NCBI RefSeq assembly: GCF_018156225.1
Contig: NZ_JAGTAR010000022.1
Coordinates: 1-64,000 of the forward strand
Source of the DNA: Carboxylicivirga sediminis
GTDB lineage: Bacteria > Bacteroidota > Bacteroidia > Bacteroidales > Marinilabiliaceae
DNA length: 64,000 nucleotides
Reading direction: 5' to 3'
In this document: positions 62,091-64,000 of the stretch, in pieces
How the letters are laid out: every line of letters starts with the position of its first letter
Numbering within the stretch: position 1 is the first letter of the stretch
Made by a program: the position numbers and the translations under genes
The notes under the pieces: model-generated
The model's input: the letters and a program-made list of their open reading frames with translations, nothing else
Told to the model about the DNA's origin: nothing
Databases searched by the model: none

Positions 62091-63259
62091 TTACCGAGGT
62101 TTAAGGTTTTAGTATCATTTATAATCTTTGGATTTAGCCAGTCATCAACATTATCAAACAACAACTGAAACAATGAACGCTGCGTAATCACAAAACGTCC
62201 TGTCAAGCTCATTCCCTTTCTAAGTGAGCCTTTAACACCGTTCTTGAGCTTCAGATGATCATCTGACAAGCGACACCTTATTAAATAGCGATAGGTATCA
62301 TTCATCAGTACCACATCATCAGCTACCTCCACTACCTGTGCCCTTAGCAGTCCCCACTGGTTGTAATCATAGGTATCAATCTGCAACTGAACGTTCATAC
62401 CCGGGTGTATAAACCCAATATCTGCCGGACTGACGTAACACTCTGCAATCAATTCCTCTTCAGGCGACAGATAAGCGATGTGCTGATTTTCGTTGAGTAT
62501 ATGCCCTGACGCAATGCTCATGAAGTCGATAAGGCTACCTGCAAATGGTGCCGTAATAATGTACTGATTCTGTTGTTGCTTAAGTTGCTCATTGCGCCCC
62601 TCCACCTCATGAATGGCCAGGGTATAGTTTCGACGTTCACTTTCCCAGCGAGCTTTAGTTGACGTTTGGAATGTCAGTAACTCATTACGAACTACGTCCA
62701 ATTTAAAGGAATCTTCCTGGAACGTTGTTAATGGTACAACTCCAGCGGCATACAATTCGGTTGTTCTGTCAAAATCAATGTTGAGCTTTTGTATTTTCCC
62801 ACGATAAGCATTTAGTATGTTTGTATATTCATCCTTTTCTTTCTTATACAGCGAAGTAAGAAGTTCATCAGTATCACTTTCGTTCAGCAAAGCTGATAAG
62901 TCAGCTACATAATTCTGCTGCAAAATAATCTGCTGATTATTAATAGCCATCTCATTCTGAATTCCACTCTGGTGAAGCCTAACAAGGGTGTCACCCTTAC
63001 TAACTTTTGCATTCTCTTTGATGTAGCAATCGACTACTCTGGCAGTTAAGGGCGATACAATAGCTACTTTTTTATTTTCAGAGGTGATGATTCCCCGGCT
63101 TTGAACAGATACATCTACATAAATAAAAGGCAGGGCGCAAAGAGTCAGAAGTAAAATCATTAAAATCACCCAATACAATGCATATCCGCGATAAAAGTTA
63201 GCAGAATAGTAATTGAATTTATTTTTAAGCTGATCAAATTTGGGTGTATCAGTGGGCAT
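62087..63259 (-). CDS. HlyD-family adaptor of the peptide exporter
   Basis: 390 residues: N-terminal membrane helix (VILMILLLTLCALPFIYVDV), a biotinyl-lipoyl hairpin half (GIITSENKKVAIVSPLTARV), long coiled coil (about 120-230) and the second lipoyl half (YIITAPFAGSLIDFMSI). It joins the transporter to an outer membrane channel, which is not in this window. Confidence 0.9.
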   Translation of the reverse strand: MPTDTPKFDQLKNKFNYYSANFYRGYALYWVILMILLLTLCALPFIYVDVSVQSRGIITSENKKVAIVSPLTARVVDCYIKENAKVSKGDTLVRLHQSGIQNEMAINNQQIILQQNYVADLSALLNESDTDELLTSLYKKEKDEYTNILNAYRGKIQKLNIDFDRTTELYAAGVVPLTTFQEDSFKLDVVRNELLTFQTSTKARWESERRNYTLAIHEVEGRNEQLKQQQNQYIITAPFAGSLIDFMSIASGHILNENQHIAYLSPEEELIAECYVSPADIGFIHPGMNVQLQIDTYDYNQWGLLRAQVVEVADDVVLMNDTYRYLIRCRLSDDHLKLKNGVKGSLRKGMSLTGRFVITQRSLFQLLFDNVDDWLNPKIINDTKTLNLGK

Positions 63260-63338
63260 TTTATCAATTGCTACATCCCGAAAATAACAATTTTATTTAA
63301 GATTAAGCAACGATAGCATTCCTGCCAACAATATCGCG

Positions 63339-63617
63339 TTACTTGGATGCCCTTACTTTGCTGGTTACTATCCACCGAATGCCATCTTTAAAATAGCCAT
63401 CCTCTTCGTAAAGAAAGCTGTTGGTTTCCTTTGAGAAAAATATCTCAGCTCCCAACGAGGTCATCATATCGATGTAGAAATAGAGCATACGCACAGACAT
63501 ACACAGCCGCCCGGCTAACTCAATAGGTGAACCAGTTGCTTTGCCTCTGATTTCGGTATCAATCAGGGCGATTGTTTTATGTACTTCGTGCTGCGCCAAT
63601 ATTGCTCTCCTTTCCAA
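63339..63617 (-). CDS. Small HTH protein of the peptide-export cluster
   Basis: 92 residues. ATGSPIELAGRLCMSVRMLY followed by FYIDMMTSLGAEI resembles the DeoR/HTH_11-type helix-turn-helix often found beside double-glycine peptides in Bacteroidota. The C-terminus (SFLYEEDGYFKDGIRWIV) is beta-like. It may regulate the peptide gene. Confidence 0.6.
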   Translation of the reverse strand: MERRAILAQHEVHKTIALIDTEIRGKATGSPIELAGRLCMSVRMLYFYIDMMTSLGAEIFFSKETNSFLYEEDGYFKDGIRWIVTSKVRASK

Positions 63618-63630
63618 TTAAGATGAGGAT

Positions 63631-63704
63631 AAAGAAGGTGAGGGGTACTAGGTGAGATAATGTGAGAATCGGGAATCTATAAGGGAAACCGCCTCACCTT
63701 CTTT
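63631..63704. repeat. 13-bp perfect inverted repeat with long loop
   Basis: AAAGAAGGTGAGG (63631-63643) and CCTCACCTTCTTT (63692-63704) are exact complements, 48 nt apart, between the precursor and HTH genes. In the minus-strand RNA they could form a stem that separates the precursor message from the exporter genes. Confidence 0.6.
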
Positions 63705-63717
63705 GGTTCCTACAAAC

Positions 63718-63733
63718 AGTCTGCGTTCAGACT
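63718..63733 (-). terminator. Weak hairpin downstream of the precursor gene
   Basis: AGTCTG and CAGACT arms (minus strand) with a four-base loop and a following GTTTGT. Short U run, so partial termination at best. Confidence 0.35.
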
Positions 63734-63817
63734 TAACTAATCGGGATAGTTTTATATATTTTTATTGTTTTCATATATCGTGCTTGTCCAAAGCCTTTAT
63801 CCGATATTAACACTAAG

Positions 63818-63961
63818 CTATAACTTGGTTTTATTGTCTTCGCCTTGTGCTGGCAAATTCGCATTACCTTCTCCTCCTACTATCTTTTTCAAAAAAGCGG
63901 CATCTTTTGCCATAAACTTTTTATATTGCTCTTGTTTTTTTGAATTAACTATAGACTTCAT
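63818..63961 (-). CDS. Double-glycine leader peptide precursor
   Basis: 47 residues from the ATG at 63961 to a TAG at 63818. A basic leader (MKSIVNSKKQEQYKKFMAKD) leads to AAFLKKIVGG, a double-glycine site with hydrophobic residues at the usual positions, then a 17-residue core EGNANLPAQGEDNKTKL with no cysteine. The adjacent C39 transporter, adaptor and HTH gene are the expected machinery. It may be a bacteriocin or a signal peptide; the hydrophilic core favours signalling. The short length explains why it is easily missed. Confidence 0.7.
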   Translation of the reverse strand: MKSIVNSKKQEQYKKFMAKDAAFLKKIVGGEGNANLPAQGEDNKTKL

Positions 63962-64000
63962 GATACTATCGTATTAATGGTTTCTATAGGTTAATTGCAG

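Noticed and set aside
1-64000. tRNA, rRNA or riboswitch genes
   Set aside because: No T-loop/acceptor pattern, rRNA segment or known riboswitch core could be recognised on either strand by eye.

Overview
The window is from a Bacteroidota chromosome carrying a large integrated mobile element. The evidence is TAnnTTTG-type promoters, scarce Shine-Dalgarno sequences, a FecI/FecR/TonB-receptor triad, SusC-like carboxypeptidase-regulatory folds on TonB receptors, and DUF4248 and P22-antirepressor-like accessory genes. Almost everything from 1 to 52.7 kb reads on the minus strand.

Region A (1-17.85 kb) is a compact 14-gene minus-strand block read leftwards from about 17.84 kb. It starts with an 851-residue multidomain protein (LEA14-like domain, transglutaminase-fold cysteine peptidase, strongly basic amphipathic segment, C-terminal membrane helix). 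Next come a membrane-active glycine-rich protein, an acidic/Arg-rich protein with a beta-rich C-terminus, several small beta-rich or coiled-coil proteins, two single-helix membrane proteins (one a P5-type virion peptidoglycan hydrolase) and a fibre with nine 49-residue repeats. The block ends in a polyvalent-protein suite: an N6-adenine DNA methyltransferase, a strawberry-notch helicase, and a zinc-metallopeptidase (LPD1-like) protein cut by the left edge. I see no terminase, portal, tail tube or sheath. My best reading is the virion module of a non-tailed, probably membrane-containing virus or a virus-derived element. This is inference and is the most novel part of the window.

Region B (18-43.75 kb) is a heavy-metal (copper/silver/zinc) resistance and sensing island: a CusABC-type RND pump with three extra HMA domains, a permease with an HMA tail, a CDF-like transporter, an HMA-AraC regulator, a Fur-family regulator with a TonB receptor, a swarm of small periplasmic HMA proteins, DUF302 proteins and Met/His-rich lipoproteins, and an ECF sigma/anti-sigma/TonB-receptor set whose predicted promoter occurs twice. 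Gene relics (an HMA gene with two stops, a permease fragment) lie at both ends of the island, so it looks like cargo inside the element.

Region C (43.77-52.7 kb) is the replication/control module: a DnaJ-like protein, DUF4248, an Rpn-type nuclease, an iteron-like array bounded by a perfect 13-bp inverted repeat, a CHC2/TOPRIM/P-loop primase-helicase, a P22-type antirepressor-like protein, a DUF4406 protein, a tiny basic protein, an excisionase-like HTH protein and an unknown gene.

Region D (53-64 kb) looks like host chromosome. It follows a 266-bp MITE-like inverted repeat and a visible rise in G+C. It holds a YCF48/BNR lipoprotein, an ECF sigma factor with a membrane-spanning partner, a lipoprotein, ComB, a MATE pump, and at the right edge a peptide-export cluster (C39-peptidase ABC transporter, HlyD adaptor, small HTH protein) with an unannotated 47-residue double-glycine precursor.
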